Source: Himantopus leucocephalus
Lineage: Eukaryota; Chordata; Aves; Charadriiformes; Recurvirostridae
NCBI GenBank assembly: GCA_003993805.1
Contig: RSEF01000003.1
Coordinates: 85,169,595 to 85,233,594 of the forward strand
DNA length: 64,000 bases
Direction: 5' to 3'
This document shows positions 49,604 through 61,479 of this stretch, piece by piece. Each line of letters begins with the position of its first letter. Position 1 is the stretch's first letter. The position numbers and the translations under genes are program-made. The notes beneath the pieces were generated by a model, which was not told where the DNA came from, ran no database searches, and saw only the letters and a program-made list of their open reading frames with translations.

Positions 49604-50050
49604 GTGAGTGCCCGGGGCTGGGGGCGGTGGGAGGAGGGAGGGGACCGTGCGGGGGTCCCCGCCGCACCTGAGCCTGGGAGCCGCGGGAGGGTGCGGAATA
49701 GCTCGGCTGGCATCGCCCGCTGCTGCCCCGAGGGGGTGGGCTGCAGGGGAAAAGCCCGCTGCTGGAGCGGCGGGCGGGCGGGCAGCAGGCTGCCGCCCTT
49801 TCAGTTACTCCTGAGTTTTCCTCCCTGAGCTTGAGAGTGTTCCCGTCGGGGTGGCGGAGGGGTCCCTGCCGGCCTGCGGGGGCTCCCGTCGGGGTGGCGG
49901 GGGCGGTGGCGCCGGTGGGAAGCCCGGAGCGGGGGTGGGCGGTGAGCATCCCACCGAGCGCGGCTTCCCCGCCGCGCCCAGCGCTCCTCTGGTCCCCGCC
50001 AGCAACGGGGCTCTCCCGGGCTGTCGGGGCATCCCCGCTCGCTGTTCGTG

Positions 50051-52814
50051 ATGCTGTGAGGTCGTCTTTAAAGTACCGCGCCCCTTTTTTCTTTCAATGG
50101 GTAGAAAGAGCAGGTCTTTGCCCTCTGCTTTCCCATGCCCGGACGGGGACTGAGCGGCTGCATGATGCGCAGGGTGTGAAAATAGTAATTCTCAGCACTG
50201 TACAAGGTAGATTGCGCTCCTCGCTTCAGGACTGGACCTTCGGGGGCGTGAAATACAGCTGTTGGACTGTCCATCTACCTGTTAGTCCCTGTGGTCCAAA
50301 ATATGCATCAGGCGGAACAGAGACTTTTTCTTGCTCATAGACTGGGGAGTCCTTCAATATACATAGAGAGAGGGGGAGCGCAGAGAGCAGGTCTAGCTCA
50401 TTTTATTGTTTATAACCAACTTTACACCCCAAATCCATGATTTGGGTCCACGCTCCCTCTAAATAACGACCTATTAAAAGCATAGGGCATTAAATCTGTG
50501 TTTATATATTTCCTGGTGGCTGTGAATCTTAATGAAACACTCCTGAAATTTTCAGTTTTAAAAGAACAAAGCCAGAACTGGTGTGCAGTCATACATTCAA
50601 AAAACTGGGGCTCTAAGTTAAAAAAAAAAAAACAAAAAAAAANAAAAAACCCCAAAACCCACCAAATCTGCAACTCTGATACAGAAACTGCACTACTTTC
50701 TCCCATAGAAAAACATGTAAGTACAGCTTCTACCCAGCGAAGTGCTCGTTTAATTCAAGTGAGGGCTTAGGTGCCATGAGCTTCAGTGGAGTTACTCAGC
50801 AGCTGAAGGCAAACATGTGCTTTTGTGCTTTCCCAAAGCAGGGCTTAAGCACTGCTCTGAGAAGCATTCAGTGGCATGAATCACGCTCATTCAAAAGTTC
50901 AAGGCAGACCGAGTCAGGGAAATCCTGGACTGAACAGCATCACCAGCTCCCCTGCGAGAACTAGGAAATAACCAGTGCTGTGGATTTTCCCTGTGATTTT
51001 TAGGAGGTCAGGATTTTTTGTGATTTTTAGGAGGGTATGGAGGGAGCTGTTCTTGACTCTGTCTTGAAATGCAGATCACAACCTCGTAAGAGCCTGTAGC
51101 CCTCCATGGTCGTGGGCTGGTTTCAGCCTACCTTTGCATTTCAGTCATCTCTCAAACTTCGGGACTCAGGAGGGCAGCTCTTATGTGATCTACCCAATTT
51201 AAAACAAACAAACACAGAATTCTTATTTGGTAAAACTGTGATCTGCAATTCATTTTCAAGCACCAAAACCATAGGTGATTGTCGGGCACCAGATACACAG
51301 ACGGTTGTTAGGAGCCAGAGCACCTTCCAGCATAAAAAAAAGAGAACATTATATAATTAAGATGTCCAAAGAGCAGCATTTATTTCTAAATAGCTTGATT
51401 ATTCTGCAAGGAACTCCTTGATTCCTTTGAAAACTAGAGAAAATTGTACTTTACTGTTCCCTGTTTTTCCCTGCTGACAAAGTCCTGTGCATGCTGAAAT
51501 CATCTGTATCCTCAGGTATCTTACCTTTCTTCTCAGGAAGCAGATATGCTCTAAGAAAAGTTAAGATGCACTTTTGCTTATATTGTTATTTAACAGCTTC
51601 AGGAGCATTCAGGCAGAGGCAGTGTTGGTTTAGCAGTTCTGAGCTTTAACCTGTTGCTGTTGATGATTTGCCTTGAAGATTTGTTGTTGTTTTTTTTTTA
51701 TTTATTTATTCCTGTAAAAACCACTAGCTTCACCAAGTGGCCACCTAAAGACAGTGGATGTCAGCTTTAAATCTCCTGTTTCCCTGATCCTGGTATTTCT
51801 GCTGAAATTCAGATGCCCCTTGCTGGCAATCACATGAGTATGTGGAAGGGGAACCTGACAGTAGCACCTCTTCTGACTGGGAAGTTTGGATTTAGCATAA
51901 CCTCACTACAAGAGTGATATGGTTAAGACATGAAGATCTCTTCTGGGACACAAAATGTCTTGTATATTAAAAAGGGAGAAAAATATCTCAAAGCAAACAG
52001 TGAGAAGAGCCTTAAATCAGTTCAAAGCTATTTGAAGAGTCATTGATCAAACACTTGGAAGACACCATGATAAAGAAAAAGGTCACTGGGCCAAACTCAT
52101 CTCCATCTAATTACATTGTCAGTCAAACTATATCCCTTGCATAACTTGACTGAAAATGTCATTCAGGTTCTCCTTAATAAAGTGACCAACATATTTAAAC
52201 AGCTGACACCTATTCTCCACACGCTTCAGTATGTAAATACAGCTGTTTATGAGCAGCCCTCATAAATTCAACGGATTTGACCTGTGTGAAGTTAACCACC
52301 CGCCCAAGGTTTTACTTTTGCAAACAGCTGGTGGATTAGCCCTTCTGAACTTTTTCCAATAGCTAATTCGGTGCTCTTGACAGTCCTGGCAGTAAGAAAC
52401 GTGGTGTCTATGGAGGACATTGTGGTGGGAAGTTCATCAGGTGCAGATGAGGTCAGAATTTGAATGTAATGGAGGTGAATTGGAGATGTGATCAGCAGAA
52501 GCAGGTTCAGGAAGACCAGGTGGGAAGCATCACTCTAAGCTGGGAATAATTTGCTGCACAAATATGGGATGGGAAGCAGCTTGCCTGGTAGCACTTCTGC
52601 AGAAAAAAGCAGTGCTGAGAGAAAGGCAGACATCTCACAGAGCTGCACAAGGAGGATTGCACCCTACAAGACACAGGGAGGGATTTGGTCCTGCAGCTCA
52701 GCATTGGTGAGTCCTCCTTGGCTGGAGGACTCTACTACATAGGACATGGCTGCTCAGCGTATCAGCTACCTGGCGAGGGTGCAGGGAAGGTCTTAAAAAT
52801 ATGGTGCAAGGGAG
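50051..52814. other. Unannotated stretch, putative first intron
   Basis: Nothing recognised apart from the poly-A at 50620 and a 16-bp exact repeat, TGTGATTTTTAGGAGG, at 50992-51007 and 51019-51034. Confidence 0.35.
50620..50650. repeat. Poly-A tract with a single N at 50643
   Basis: An A-rich run broken by one C and one N; its length is uncertain. Confidence 0.93.
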
Positions 52815-52920
52815 ATTAATCAGATTCTTTAACCTGAAGAGTGAATTGAAGCAGGACATGCTAATAGCCTTCAGATCTATAAAAGTCTGCTCCAAGAGGG
52901 AGTTGTCCGCTCCCCATGAA
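52815..52920 (+). mobile_element. Possible old degenerate CR1-type LINE scrap
   Basis: The translation FNLKSELKQDMLIAFRSIK, then VCSKRE, resembles the [27 protein letters not shown] region near the end of the CR1/L3-type reverse transcriptase, with many substitutions. The nucleotide block GACATGCTAATAGCCTTCAG also fits. Too degraded to be sure. Confidence 0.35.
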
Positions 52921-53229
52921 GCCAGGGCAGGCTCAAGCCCTGGTACAACCATGGCGCTGGACTGCCGAGAAAATTCCCATGGGGCAAGTTTCTAAAGGCT
53001 CAGTCACATTCAAAGTGGCAGTTGTGCTCCCATTTGGGCAAGGAGACACCCCTGAAAGAGTGACAAGGTATTGTAAGACATTCTGGGCTTGGGTAGGACT
53101 TGGCAGATGTGCTTTTGTGGCAAAGAGCTCCTACTACAAAGAGATATTTTTTCTTAGTCCCACGAGCAGCAAAGTCAGGTTGAGCAGGACTGTTTGGGGC
53201 TGTAAATTATTCAGAAACCTGAGAAGCAT

Positions 53230-53456
53230 GTTGATCAGCTCCAACTTGTAACTCCTCTGCTGACAGGGAGCAACCCTTCTCACTACTGTTCCTTCACATC
53301 CATAATGGGAACAGGGAGCCAAAATGAAGGCCATCCTCTTAAAGACANCGTTGATCAGCTCCAACTCGTACTCCTCTGCTCACCCTTCTCACTACTGTTC
53401 CTTCACATCCAGAATGGGAACAGGGAGCCAAAATGAAGGCCATCCTCTTAAAGACA
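53230..53456. repeat. Direct duplication of about 110 bp around a single N at 53348
   Basis: Positions 53230-53347 recur as 53350-53456 with a deletion of about 11 bases (GACAGGGAGCAA region) and a few base changes. Single-N junction class. Confidence 0.93.
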
Positions 53457-53524
53457 AGGCTTAATATTACCCATGGCAGTCACGAAGGCNAAGGCTTAAT
53501 ATTACCCATGGCAGTCACGAAGGC
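53456..53524. repeat. 34-bp direct duplication around a single N at 53490
   Basis: Positions 53456-53489 and 53491-53524 are identical. A second scaffold join only 142 bases after the previous one, so the contig between them is tiny. Confidence 0.95.
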
Positions 53525-54807
53525 TGTGGCTGCTGCCCGGGGTGTTCCGAACACTGGTCCCCGCTCTGTTGCCTTTGCTGGTTGAATCCTTTCCCCCAGC
53601 TGGCAGCTTCTTGGGCTGCGCAGAGTCTGCCCATTCTCCCCAGACCCACAGGGAAGGCTCTTCCTCATCCCACTGCCGGGGCCAGGGCGCATGTTCACTC
53701 CTCTCCCTGCTCTGGACGCCCCTCCTTGCTGCTAGGGTTTCCTTCTCCATCACCCGTAAGCTGCCATTGCTAGGCATCTACCTCCCCAAAGGGCCTGTGG
53801 GACTTGGGGTGCAGCCTTTCCCTGCCCAGCCCCACTCATGCAGGAAAACATGAAGGGACATCTCCCCTGGGAGCAGTCAAACCAAATATTTACGTCTGTC
53901 ACAGAAGCTCATAGCAAAATCACCTCTGATGGTCACATATATCCTCCTAGGGGTCTGTCTAGGATCCTAAAAATGAAAACGGGGTTTTTTTTTATAACAC
54001 CCAAACCATCATTCAGTCTCTGCAGTACTTTCTAAAACACACAGTGGTACAACATCAGCGGCTCACCAAATATGATGGAAAAGCCAGGCAATGGAGGCGT
54101 ATCGCTAGTCCCCAGCATTGCTACTCGGTTGCTACCACTGGAAACCCTCCTCCTTCACACTTCTGGCCAAACACCACAGCTTTGGCCTGGCAGGTAACAG
54201 GCTGCACCGAAACCTCCAGCATCGCCCTTGCCTGCGAGACTACCCCCAGGTTTGGATGTCCTGGAGGGATATCGTGCTGACAGCTTCTAATTATGCTGCT
54301 AGTGGATTTACCAATTTATGCTGATTTAAGAGCCAGAAGTCATGGAAGGCCAGGAAAGATCCCCCTCCCAAACCTGCATCTCAGATGAAGTGGCATCTCT
54401 TCGGCAGAGACTTTTGGAGGAGGGGAGCGGTGCTTACCCAGTTCCCCAGGTCGGAGAGCCCCAATCCCAGTGTGGGCCACCTCAGCCCTTGGCTCCTTCC
54501 TGTCCCTCCAGACACCCTCTTCATGCCTCTGGGTGTTTTTGCAGTTACCTGTGCTGTGGCAGCATCTCACCTCTTTCCACTTTCAGTCCGGGGCCCGAAT
54601 ACACTGACAAGCTCCAGAGCTACCCTTTTTAATCCGTTTGGAAAGGAGCTTTTGTTTTCTATTTATAACACAAGCAGCAAAAGAAAAAAAAGTGTATTTA
54701 TAAAGTAAATAACCTACACATTTATTTACCTTCAGATTAACTGATTCCTTCCCACACGCTGAATTGGATAGGTCTTCCCATTAAGGTATTATTGGTTCTG
54801 ATTTTCC

Positions 54808-54824
54808 TTTTTTTTTTTTTTTTT
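54808..54824. repeat. Poly-T tract
   Basis: Seventeen consecutive T on the plus strand. Confidence 0.9.
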
Positions 54825-54909
54825 ATCAGGCAGGCCAGGCTATCTGCTACCCCAGAGAGCAATTGCTACCTGCCCTGTTATTTCTCCTTTTTTTTTCTTT
54901 TAATTTTGA

Positions 54910-54944
54910 AATACCCATTTGAATACCCATTTGAATACCCATTT
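54910..54944. repeat. 12-bp tandem repeat, three copies
   Basis: Unit AATACCCATTTG, copies at 54910, 54922 and 54934, the last partial. Perfect apart from its end, so it is recent. Confidence 0.95.
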
Positions 54945-57900
54945 TAAACTAGCACAGGAGCATGCAAATGGGGGCCTACATAGCAAAATACTCGCTTGAA
55001 TCGTGCTCCATGGGTTGGGTCCTGCACTTCTTCTGTCTCCGAGTGTCTTTCCTGTTGGAGAGGAATTTGAAGCCAAGCACATAAATTGAAAAATACCATT
55101 CATAAAGAGATTTATGATCCTGTTTCATCAGGGATGCTTACGTGGAATTATTGCCTGCCTGAAAGCACTGACTCGGAGCTCACATGTAAATTGCCAGGAT
55201 AATTCCACTATTCTGTGTTTCACAGCATTGAATGTTTTGTGCCTTGCTTCAAGTGTTTTGTTGATGAAAATCTTTCCATTTTCTCCTTGAGTTTTGTAAA
55301 CAGCTGAGCTGTAACTGTGTCTTCCTGACTTGCAAACATGCAATGACTGCCAGTCAATAGGTAATATCTTAATTTTGAAATGGACAGCTTCCCATCAACA
55401 CCGCTGTGTTCTTGCAGTATGGCTTTTGAGTAGTAGCATTTCTCATATGCATGAAGTTTCGCATGAGGGGAAATACCTGGAGCTGAGCAAAATCGTGTAT
55501 GTGCTGTGTCTTAACTTCACATCCCAAAAAATCCAAAGGTGCAAAACCAAAACTGGCTGTCCAGTGGGACCTGGTCATGAGAGTGGGTGATGGTAATACG
55601 CAGGCACGATTCACACATTCTTACAGGCAATAACTTTATCTTGATCCCTTTAACCAAGACACTTCATTATAGGACTGAAATAACAAAACACAGAGCTTCT
55701 CAAACTGCTGAAATAGGTTAGGATCAGTAGTTAGCACCTGATTTGGAAATTAGGAGTGAGGTCTGAAGTGGGTTACAGAAGCAGGGACACGTACTTTTTT
55801 CTTTACTAGATATTTTTCAGCTGATTCCTCCAAACATCTGAGGGTCAGAGCAGCAGGTGCCAGCTCCGACCAGAGTGAAGTGATGCAGCTGGGTACGTCC
55901 CCGCACCCAGCTCTGTTTACACGTCCAGCTGTGATAGTTCTGCCGTACAGCTGCTCAGACGGGTTCCTGTGCAATTCACGTTTCCCTGAGTTGTGAAAGT
56001 CAAGTATCCACCTCTCTCTTTTTGCCGAGACTGATGACTTTGTAGCTGTTACATTTCCTAGGCTAGCACAGACTAGCCAAGCGGTCTCACAGACCTGTAA
56101 ATATTTGATAAAGCTGCTTTGCACAGTGTGAGTGTGAATTCTATGCTGTAAGAGACAGCTAAAAATCAAATTATGCTGGACATTCTCTTCCTGAATTAAA
56201 AGCCCAGATCATCACTGGTTTTGTTCCCTGGACTGAAACAAAGATCTGAAAATCCTGAATAGTTTGACAAATTATGCATTAGGGGCTGGTATGAATAAAG
56301 CACTCACCTGGGTTACAATTGCACTTTCCTGCTCTATGTGTATGAGCCTTTCTCTGGGCTGCATTTCACACAGTGTCTGCTTGCTGAGTCTTACGAGGGC
56401 TTTCAGGGATATTAAAACACACAGTGTTCCTCTGAAAAACAGCCATCATCTTGTCCATATTTGAATTCCTCCCACGGGTCCTCGAAAAAGCTAACCCATC
56501 AGACACGGGGAGGATGGGAGGGGTGGGTCTCGTTAGCTATTTGAGCCTTTTCCTATTAGGAAACCCATGGTCTCCTTTTGTGGATGTTTTCCAGTTGTGG
56601 CAGGTAATGCACGGACACAAAAGAAAAATCCTCCCTCTTACAGAGGAGGACAAAACAAGTGGAAAAAAAAACCTGCAATAAGTAGTAGAAATTCTTATTT
56701 TAGTACAAGAAATAGTAGTTATCCAAAATCATTACAATTTGTGCTTGAAGCCCGGTGTCAGGAGATCTCCCATGGTCGGACTGCACTGCCTGGCTGAGCC
56801 TCGGTGGGGTCTGAGGGGTCCAAAAGGCTGCAAAATATTTGAGAGTAGGGACTACAGTCCTAATTGCTCCCACTTGTGGAGAAGTTGGGAAGCAGAAATT
56901 AAGGAAATTTCTACATGCCATTTTTTGTATCATTATTAAAGTAAAATGACCCCTGCATTTAACCTGTTGGTTGTGATGGTCTCTGTCCTGAAGAGTTTGA
57001 GGCAAACACAGACTTTTTCTTCTCTCTAGTAGGCACAGAAGTGTCTGTGAAAGAGGGAGAAATCTTCCATTAACAGCAATGGTGCCAATTAACTCTGAAA
57101 CCTTCTCATAATAAGTGACAATTGACACTTTTTAATGACTTAGTGTAGTCCAATTGTCTCTTTGAAAAGGGTACAGTATTTAGTGTCAAAGTATCAGTTT
57201 TCCGTAACTGTTGTTTATAAGCTCTGACCTATGATTTAACATATATACTAAGCTGCTAAAAGGAAATGCGTGCCAAAAAAAATAAAGCATTTTTATTTTC
57301 CCAAGTATTTGATAATAGAAGAACTATTTTCAAACACTTTGCTAAAAAAAAAAGGCAAAAGAGGAAGTTATTTACAGTATCTCATACAGGAGGAAAAACC
57401 ATATCATAAAGAGAACCAGATCAGCCATACACAAGGGGTTTAGGCACAACTTGCTTTGAGGCAAGCTGGATATGTGGGTGGGCAATAGATAGGTGTACTG
57501 GGATTTACTGGTGGTGGTATTTGCAACTTTTTTAGCTAGCTGTCAAAAAGCATCTCATGGGTGTTTGGAAACTTATAATCATGCCATTTCTGTTAACTGT
57601 TCCTGTTAATAAGTGCAAGCAGAGAACCCTGCCCAGTGCTGCTGAAGAGCGGCCAAAAGAACAAGTGCAGAAATGAGGTGAGAAAATCCTGGCCAAGCCC
57701 TAAGGACAGCCAAGCTGAGGGAGGCAGCTGAGCTTCAGGCTCATGTTAAGGTACTGCTTGATATTACCAGGAAAGCTTCAATCTAGAGTACAGGCAAGTC
57801 CATATACCAGGTCCAGGGGAGAAGTAAGGATTTGGCCCAATCACAGCAGTATATTGGAAGAAAAAACTCATGCCAGTTTTCCCGAGTCCCTGCTATCTAT

Positions 57901-58575
57901 GCAAATTCACTGCATTTGCTTCTGGGTTTTCTCCACATCCCTTAGGCACTGTAGATGCCCACTGGAGCCACTAGATATCTGGGAACTGCTCAGAACACAA
58001 ATGAATTATTAATATATAATCAGATATGGGAGAAAGTATTACTTAAATGTCTTCCACAACTTATTAAAGAGTTCAGCTTTTCTTAAGCCCAATTTCTTTA
58101 TTTTCTGGTTGCTGAGGGAGTTTTCTAAGGGAAAATGCTATTATCTTGTTCCTTTACAGTTTGGGGAATTCAGCAAATGTGAATAAAGCTAGGCACAGGT
58201 TCTTTCCCAACCTATTCAGATGTGAAGGAATTTTTGCATACCCTGTATATGAGATCCCGGCTGCGTCACACTGGAAAAGATCCTGTAGCTTTCCCTCACG
58301 GATGGGGTGGGCTGGCATTCATCACCATCTTCTCTCCATACTCAGCACCACTCTGAGCCTTGTGACCAGGGGACAAGTATCTCATTTCTCCCCATGGCTG
58401 TATCCACCCTGGCTGTCCCTTGCCAGTGCGTCTGCCTGGGCACCAGAGGCGGGCTGGAAAAAAGAGGGACTGAAAGGGTGGTTCCTGAGCAGCCAGAGCC
58501 ACACGATGGGGAGAAAACTGAGAGTTTGCGTCCTTGACTAAAGCAGCTTCCCAAAAGTGAGTAACATGGAATTGC

Positions 58576-58675
58576 NNNNNNNNNNNNNNNNNNNNNNNNN
58601 NNNNNNNNNNNNNNNNNNNNNNNNNNNNNNNNNNNNNNNNNNNNNNNNNNNNNNNNNNNNNNNNNNNNNNNNNNN
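58576..58675. other. Assembly gap, 100 N
   Basis: Exactly 100 Ns, abutting a CR1-type 3' end on its right side. Confidence 0.99.
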
Positions 58676-58780
58676 ACACAGGCTACACTCCCGGCCCAGT
58701 GGTGCTCTGGCTAACCCTGCTTCATGGAGGGGCCAGGTCATATCATCTCCTGAGGTCTCTTCCAGTATGGTATTTCCAAT
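58676..58780 (+). mobile_element. CR1-type LINE 3' end (plus strand)
   Basis: The block CTCTGGCTAACCCTGCTTCAT, then GGGCCAGGTCATATCATCTC, then GAGGTCTCTTCCAGTATGGT matches the CR1 end GCTGACCCTGCTTGGGCAGGGGGTTGGACTAGATGATCTCCAGAGGTCCCTTCCAACC with several changes. The final octamer repeats are decayed. The rest of the element lies in or beyond the gap. Confidence 0.72.
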
Positions 58781-59163
58781 GTGATTTGGCTCCTGGATTT
58801 TTACAGCATCACGTTAGTGGCATCTCCGTGCTCTTCAAGGAGGCTGCCAAAACTCCCACTTTATTTTGGAGAACAATAAAATGTTGTTTAAGATCCCTCC
58901 TCCTGGCATTCAGCAATTAAACTTATTTCCTCTTTGCCAGTGTTAAATAGTCTGACAAAGTTCTTGCAGAGTAGCACGTTGTCTGAAAACTGTTCATCCA
59001 GCTTCTCTCTTGTTCTTTGCAACATAATCAGGGAAGACACACACCACCGTAAAGAAGTACTCAACAGCAGAGTGAACATCGAGTAAGGGAAGATCACTGG
59101 AACACTACAGAGCTGCTGTAGTTTTGTAGATGTTGTGCTAATCCCCCTCATTTCCAGCTGACG

Positions 59164-59227
59164 CTTTCTCTTGAAACACAAGATGATGCTTTCTCTTGAA
59201 ACACAAGATGATGCTTTCTCTTGATGC
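59164..59227. repeat. 25-bp minisatellite, about 2.5 copies
   Basis: Unit CTTTCTCTTGAAACACAAGATGATG at 59164-59188 and 59189-59213, then a partial copy. The full copies are identical. Confidence 0.96.
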
Positions 59228-60101
59228 TCTCTCTCAGACAGCCAGAGCACTTACTTTTCGTGGAGTTTCAGAGCTAACGGGCTGAGGCTCAAGGGAGGTA
59301 GTTAACTGCTTTCCTTCAGTCTGGGAGCCAAGACCAAATAGAAACCTCTAGAGAAGCAATATGAAAGCTGGAGGGAGAGCACATTCCTCCTGTAGTGAGC
59401 TAATAACAGTGAGATAGAAAGGGAGAGAAATTTCCCACTAGCAAGCAGAGCCAGCCTCCCTCTGAGCTCCCATTTTTAGCCCTATGCATGTCCCCACCAT
59501 CCCATGCAGGACCGTGGGGGTAGGATCCCTCGCTCCCCGTCCCAGCAGTGCATGGCCAAACCCACCCACCGTAAGACACCCTGATCCCTGGATGCTTACT
59601 TTCTTCTAGACGCATTCTCCCTAAAAAGGAATTATAAAAGACTGTCTGGAATGTTTTGACACGTTCTTCTGATTTAAGGACATCAAATCCGGTTACTGTA
59701 AGCTCTAGCATGGCTGTTTTTGCTATTTCCCTCAATTCCCAGCAGAAATTAAGCAGAGGAGCTGGGATTCAGACATTTGAGATTAATGGGATTGCTCAGG
59801 TATCCAAGCAGTGACAAAATGGAAAGTTCTTCCCAGCAGAAAAAGTAATTAGTCCCTTTCAGATCTTCAGTTTGACACTAGCGTTAGCATCAATTATTCT
59901 CTGTTGGGAATATTACATCTTAACAAGGTTCACTGTAATATCATCCTTTCTCAGTAGCAATCGGAAGAGAGAAGGCCTCTTCAAATCATTGTCTTGCTAC
60001 CTTGAGATTTTTAACATTTAAGCCTCCCACTTATCAGCTGATGCCTTGCATCGATTTCAGCACCTGAACAATTCCAGTACTCTCAAGTGTCTGGAAATCA
60101 A

Positions 60102-60143
60102 CTCTTTTTTTTTCCCCCCCCTTTCTTTTTTTCCCCCTTTTTT
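60102..60143. repeat. Polypyrimidine tract with mirror-like T and C blocks
   Basis: About 42 bases of T and C only, in alternating blocks (T9, C8, TTTC, T7, C5, T6). It could adopt triplex DNA; no function is implied. Confidence 0.9.
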
Positions 60144-61479
60144 GGCAAGAGTCTGCGGAGAAAATCAACAATGTTTCCAAGATAAAAGGTATTCTTATAA
60201 GTGAAGTTAAAATCCTCAGGGTGGAGAAAACATGTCAAAATAATCTGGCAAAGCTGTAAGACTGGATCTTGGGGAGAAAGGGTAACTCCGCTGTCTTGGT
60301 TTCTGCTTAATCAGGAAACGGTGTCAGCTCTGGGTCTTGGCTCCTGCTCCTGCAGGTCACAACAATTCTTCTGAGCGGAGCACGCCATCCATGGCTGTTA
60401 CCAAAGGTGTAAAGCTGTCAAACTCCAAACTCCACAGGTGCAAAATACACCATATTTCTAAGAGCTGTGCTGGTTTCTTAGTGCATGCTTCTTGGGAAGT
60501 TTAATAGAGCCTGGTGCAGTCTATGCCGATTGGTTTTCTCAGGCCAAGGAGATCCGTCCTTCATGCCACTATTCATGGTACAACCTCACAGCCGGTTGCC
60601 CTACGCAGAAGTCACACCTTTGCTTAGTTTCTAACCCTGGTGCTCCCTCTTCCATTTCACCATCTATAATCCAAAAATCCTGTCTCCAATTTAACATCAT
60701 GTGTTTGAGACTGTTGAAACATGGTTAAGGAGATTTTGATGCACAGCTGTGTGACTAAATCCCCTAGATATATTTGATAACCAGCCTTTATGCACAACTC
60801 CAAGTTATTTTGAACAGAGGACTGCTGAAAATAACCAGAAAAAAAAATTAAATAAATTGGAAGTGACCTCTTTTCCTGCGCCTCCAGATTGGGATGCTCT
60901 GTGGGTAAACATCTCTGAATAAAGCTGTTCTAAATTAAATAAATCACTGGCTTTGGTGGGTATAATATGAGGCTGACAATAAAAGCTATTTAAAATCCCA
61001 TCACGATGTTGAAGTCCTAATCCAGAATGTGATGGGAGTGGCATGTGCTGCTGCCAGCACACCTGGCCGTGGTAGCTGTCTCACAGACCACCGTACCCTG
61101 ATGTGGCCCATTTCTGCTGACCTGGACCTGCCGTTCACACATCCAGGGCAGATTGTCAGTTGCTTGCTCAAGCGACACCTTGGGAGGCAGTGGAATGAAA
61201 TTAAATCACTGTTGGGACACGGAGACAAAGCGTAGCGAGGGCGTGACTGCCACAGCTGAACAACATCCAGCTTCAGCCTACGGGGCCTCCAGAGGGATTA
61301 CTAAGTTGGGCATTTTTGAAGGACTTGGAAAAAATGTTGGGCTCAGCAGGGAAGCTGTGCTGCCTCTGCAAAAGCAGAGGGCTCCTGTGGAGAAGTTTGC
61401 TACCGGCGGCTACAGTACACAGCCAGCCCAGTTGTCATAGGGTCTTAGCTGAAAATGAAAAGGCATATTTGAAGCCAGT

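Larger units (their letters stand above)
48895..50050. promoter_or_regulatory. CpG island, probable promoter
   Basis: About 1.15 kb of very GC-rich, CpG-dense sequence, the only such island in the window, with GC-box-like GGGGCGG elements (for example near 49250) and GC-skewed homopolymers. Unmethylated CpG islands of this size mark most vertebrate housekeeping and developmental promoters. The island contains two single Ns (49079, 49350) and a 26-base C run at 49008-49033, so part of it is missing or misassembled. The long open frames on both strands (up to 357 codons) come from scarcity of stop codons at high GC. Confidence 0.88.
53525..58575. other. Long gene-free stretch, putative intron
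   Basis: No gene or clear transposon recognised. It holds the poly-T and the 12-bp tandem repeat near 54.8-54.95 kb listed separately. Open frames around 53.5-54.7 kb reflect GC-rich composition. Confidence 0.35.
58781..61479. other. Gene-free stretch, putative intron
   Basis: Nothing recognised apart from the minisatellite at 59164 and the polypyrimidine tract at 60102. Confidence 0.38.

Noticed and set aside
48876..49949. 357-codon minus-strand frame and similar long frames on both strands
   Set aside because: Low stop density in a CpG island, with poly-proline and poly-glycine from homopolymers and two Ns inside.
54910..54944. Peptide repeat WVFK from the minus strand
   Set aside because: Translation of a 12-bp tandem repeat, not a protein feature.
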